This document shows positions 5,154 to 7,705 of a stretch of 7,705 bases of DNA, piece by piece (the stretch's first letter is position 1; each line of letters starts with the position of its first letter). Origin of the DNA: Bacteroidota bacterium (lineage in GTDB: Bacteria > Bacteroidota > Bacteroidia > NS11-12g > UBA955). The position numbers and the translations under genes are program-made. The notes below the pieces were generated by a model. The model ran no database searches. It saw only the letters and a list, made by a program, of their open reading frames with translations, and was not told the origin of the DNA. The DNA lies in assembly GCA_947460045.1 (NCBI GenBank), contig CANHGC010000067.1, positions 1 through 7,705 on the forward strand, in the 5' to 3' direction.

Positions 5154-7705
5154 ATGTATCCTACACTCAAACAATTGAATTGGCCGCAAATTGAAGCGGA
5201 AATCCTCGCTTTTTGGGAGCAAGAATCTGTGTTCCAACAAAGCGTTGACCAACGCCACGATGCGCCGAGTTTTACCTTTTTTGAAGGACCTCCGAGCGCC
5301 AACGGCATGCCCGGCATCCACCACGTGATGGCCCGCGCCATCAAGGATATTTTCTGTAGGTACAAAACCCAACAAGGATTTCGCGTAGCCCGAAAAGGCG
5401 GTTGGGATACCCACGGCCTGCCCATCGAATTGCAAGTAGAAAAGCGCTTGGGCATCAAAAAAGAAGACATCGGTACCAAAATCTCTATGGAAGATTACAA
5501 CAAAGAGTGCAGAGCCGATGTACTCATGTTCAAAGACCGTTGGGACGACCTCACCAAACAAATTGGCTATTGGGTAGACCTCGATAACCCCTATGTAACC
5601 TACGAAAACAACTACATCGAAAGCCTGTGGCACCTGCTTAAACAACTCCACGAAAAAGGCTTTTTGTATAAAGGTTATACCATCCAACCCTTTTCACCCG
5701 CAGCAGGAACCGGCCTATCGAGCCATGAACTCAACCAACCCGGCACCTACCAAAATGTGAAAGACACCACCATCGTGGCGCAATTTCAAGTGCAAGGCAA
5801 GGAGGATGAATACTTTCTCGCATGGACAACCACTCCTTGGACATTGCCCAGCAACACGGCCTTGGCGGTAGGAAAAGACATCAACTACGACCAAATTGAG
5901 ACTTTCAACCCCTACACTGGTGCCAAGATCAAGGTCACCTTGGCGTCGGCACTGGTAGGTAAGTATTTCAGCGCCGAAGGCGCTGAAGCCCCCCTCGAAG
6001 ATTATACCCCACAACAAAAAGTCCTCCCCTGGAGAAAACTAAATACCCAAAAAGGCAGTGATTTGGCCGGTACCCGCTACCACCAACTCCTCCCCTATGC
6101 CCAACCCGAGGAAGGCGACGCCTTCCGAGTGATCATCGGCGACTTCGTATCCACCGAAGATGGTACCGGTATCGTGCACATCGCGCCCAGCTTCGGAGCA
6201 GACGATTTTAAAACCGCCCGCGAAAATGGCATCGGCGCCCTCACCCTGGTCGATAAAAAAGGGAAATTCCTGGATTGTGTAACCGATTTCACCGGAGAAT
6301 ACGTGAAAGAGGCCTACCTATCCGATGATGAAAAAGCCGAAGAAGCACAAAAACAGGGTCGCGACAAATACCTGGGCGTGGATGAACGCATCTCCATCAA
6401 ACTCAAACAAGAAAACAAAGCCTTCAAGGTAGAAAAATACGAGCACACCTACCCCCACTGCTGGCGTACCGATAAACCCATCCTCTACTACCCCCTCGAG
6501 AGCTGGTTCGTGCGCACCACAGCCGTGAAAGATCGCTTGGTAGAACTCAACAAAACCATCAACTGGAAACCCGCTTCCACCGGCGAAGGCAGATTCGGCA
6601 ACTGGCTCGAAAACCTCGTAGATTGGAACCTCTCCCGCTCCAGATTCTGGGGAACGCCCCTGCCCATCTGGCGCACAGAAGACGGTACCGAAGAAATCTG
6701 CATCGGCAGCATCGATGAACTCAACCAAGAAATCGAAAAAGCCAACCAAATCCTCGGCCTCAACCAATCGGCAGAAGACCTCACCCAAGATTTGCACCGC
6801 CCCTACGTGGATCGCATTACCCTGGTGAGCCCATCCGGCAAAGCCATGACGCGCGAACTCGACCTCATCGATGTGTGGTTCGATAGCGGGGCGATGCCCT
6901 ATGCCCAATGGCACTATCCCTTCGAAAATCAAGACGTTTTCAAGCAAAACTTCCCCGCAGATTTCATCGCAGAAGGCGTAGACCAAACCCGCGGCTGGTT
7001 CTTTACCCTCCACGCCATCAGCACCCTGTTGTTCGATGAAGTGGCCTTCAAAAACGTGATCGCCAACGGACTCGTTCTCGATAAAAACGGCAACAAAATG
7101 AGCAAACGCCTCGGCAACGCCATCGATCCGTTCGAAACCGTGGCCAAATATGGGGCCGATGCCGTTCGATGGTATATGGTCACCAACGCACAACCCTGGG
7201 ACAACCTCAAATTTGATATGGACGGTGTCGTTGAATCGCAAAGAAAATTCTTGGGTACCCTTTACAATACCTACGGATTCTTCGCCATCTACGCCAACCT
7301 CGACCAGTATAACTTCGATGCCAACAAAACCGTAGATCCCGTTCACTTCAGTGAAATGGACCGATGGATTTTGAGCAAACTCAACTCCCTCATTTTGGAA
7401 GTGGAAACCGCCCTCAACGATTACGATCCCACCCGCGCGGGCCGAGCCATCGAAGATTTTGTGGGCGAACAGCTCTCCAACTGGTATGTCCGTCTATCGC
7501 GCAGAAGATTCTGGAAAGGGGAACTCAACGATGATAAAAAGGCGGCCTACGAAACACTCTATCGCTGCTTAAATACCGTTACCCAGCTCACCGCACCCAT
7601 CGCCCCGTTCTTTAGCGATTGGTTGTACAGAGCGTTGAACACCGCCGGCATCGCACAAAACACCGTGCCAAGCAGCGTGCACCTGACCACCTGGCCCAAA
7701 GCCGA
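5154..7705 (+). CDS. ileS: Isoleucyl-tRNA synthetase, GIHH (type 2) form, 3' partial
   Basis: The enzyme charges tRNA(Ile) with isoleucine in the cytoplasm and edits misactivated valine. The 850 visible codons cover most of it; family members of this kind are roughly 1,050-1,150 aa, so the C-terminal part lies beyond the window. The first class I signature is in GPPSANGMPGIHH (45-57), with GIHH (54-57) where HIGH is usual. The CP1 editing domain shows WTTTPWTLPSN (224-234) and GTGIVHIAPSFGADDF (337-352), with His342 and Asp350-351 intact, so editing should work. WNLSRSRFWG begins at 491, VWFDSG spans 574-579, EGVDQTRGW 607-615 and KMSKR 648-652. The anticodon-binding helical domain starts near DRWILSKLN (736) and includes LSNWYVRLSRRRFW. 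ATG 5154 gives the expected N terminus (YPTLKQLNW) and follows a TAAATTTG box. Coding-strand composition is C-rich. Essential gene, no frameshift seen. Confidence 0.97.
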   Translation, partial: MYPTLKQLNWPQIEAEILAFWEQESVFQQSVDQRHDAPSFTFFEGPPSANGMPGIHHVMARAIKDIFCRYKTQQGFRVARKGGWDTHGLPIELQVEKRLGIKKEDIGTKISMEDYNKECRADVLMFKDRWDDLTKQIGYWVDLDNPYVTYENNYIESLWHLLKQLHEKGFLYKGYTIQPFSPAAGTGLSSHELNQPGTYQNVKDTTIVAQFQVQGKEDEYFLAWTTTPWTLPSNTALAVGKDINYDQIETFNPYTGAKIKVTLASALVGKYFSAEGAEAPLEDYTPQQKVLPWRKLNTQKGSDLAGTRYHQLLPYAQPEEGDAFRVIIGDFVSTEDGTGIVHIAPSFGADDFKTARENGIGALTLVDKKGKFLDCVTDFTGEYVKEAYLSDDEKAEEAQKQGRDKYLGVDERISIKLKQENKAFKVEKYEHTYPHCWRTDKPILYYPLESWFVRTTAVKDRLVELNKTINWKPASTGEGRFGNWLENLVDWNLSRSRFWGTPLPIWRTEDGTEEICIGSIDELNQEIEKANQILGLNQSAEDLTQDLHRPYVDRITLVSPSGKAMTRELDLIDVWFDSGAMPYAQWHYPFENQDVFKQNFPADFIAEGVDQTRGWFFTLHAISTLLFDEVAFKNVIANGLVLDKNGNKMSKRLGNAIDPFETVAKYGADAVRWYMVTNAQPWDNLKFDMDGVVESQRKFLGTLYNTYGFFAIYANLDQYNFDANKTVDPVHFSEMDRWILSKLNSLILEVETALNDYDPTRAGRAIEDFVGEQLSNWYVRLSRRRFWKGELNDDKKAAYETLYRCLNTVTQLTAPIAPFFSDWLYRALNTAGIAQNTVPSSVHLTTWPKA

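Noticed and set aside
5037..5687. 216-codon open frame on the minus strand across the ileS start
   Set aside because: It overlaps the conserved N terminus and GIHH motif region of ileS and has no recognisable protein features.
6318..7346. 342-codon open frame on the minus strand
   Set aside because: It lies wholly inside ileS, whose motifs are unmistakable. C-rich codon bias on the + strand keeps the opposite frame open; the translation is a Gly/Val/Phe-rich mirror with no domain.

Overview
The window looks like chromosomal DNA of a member of the Bacteroidota. Four things point there: a type IX secretion (T9SS) C-terminal sorting domain on the first protein; an isoleucyl-tRNA synthetase whose first signature has the GPPSANGMPGIHH form that I know from Bacteroidota; TAnnTTTG-type promoter boxes with no Shine-Dalgarno sequences; and four lipoprotein signal peptides in a row. 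I cannot fix the class or genus. All supported genes lie on the + strand. The window opens exactly on a HindIII site (AAGCTT), so it may be the end of a cloned insert.

Layout. Positions 1-1437 hold the 3' part of a secreted alpha/beta-hydrolase-fold protein with a T9SS sorting tail; its start is upstream of the window. It is closed by two hairpins, the second a 17-bp perfect inverted repeat that is very probably a terminator. Positions 1591-3277 hold a tightly coupled pair of lipoprotein genes, one large (427 aa) and one small (133 aa). Positions 3369-5040 hold a second pair with the same order, sizes and spacing (428 aa and 126 aa). The two large proteins are clear paralogues, with about half of the first 90 mature residues identical by hand alignment. 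The block therefore reads as a diverged tandem duplication of a two-gene lipoprotein unit that I do not recognise. Positions 5154-7705 hold the first 850 codons of ileS, which runs off the window.

Working together. The large lipoproteins join a lipid anchor and a conserved N-terminal beta domain to a C-terminal half that resembles an outer-membrane beta-strand array. Each is followed within 1 to 4 bases by a small lipoprotein, one of which carries an acidic CESDD start like a surface-export signal. The simplest reading is a two-component cell-envelope complex present in two versions, but its function is unknown. The hydrolase-like protein and ileS look like independent transcription units on either side. 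The points most worth following are the duplicated cassette, the apparent loss of the catalytic serine in the T9SS hydrolase, and the GIHH active-site motif of IleRS.
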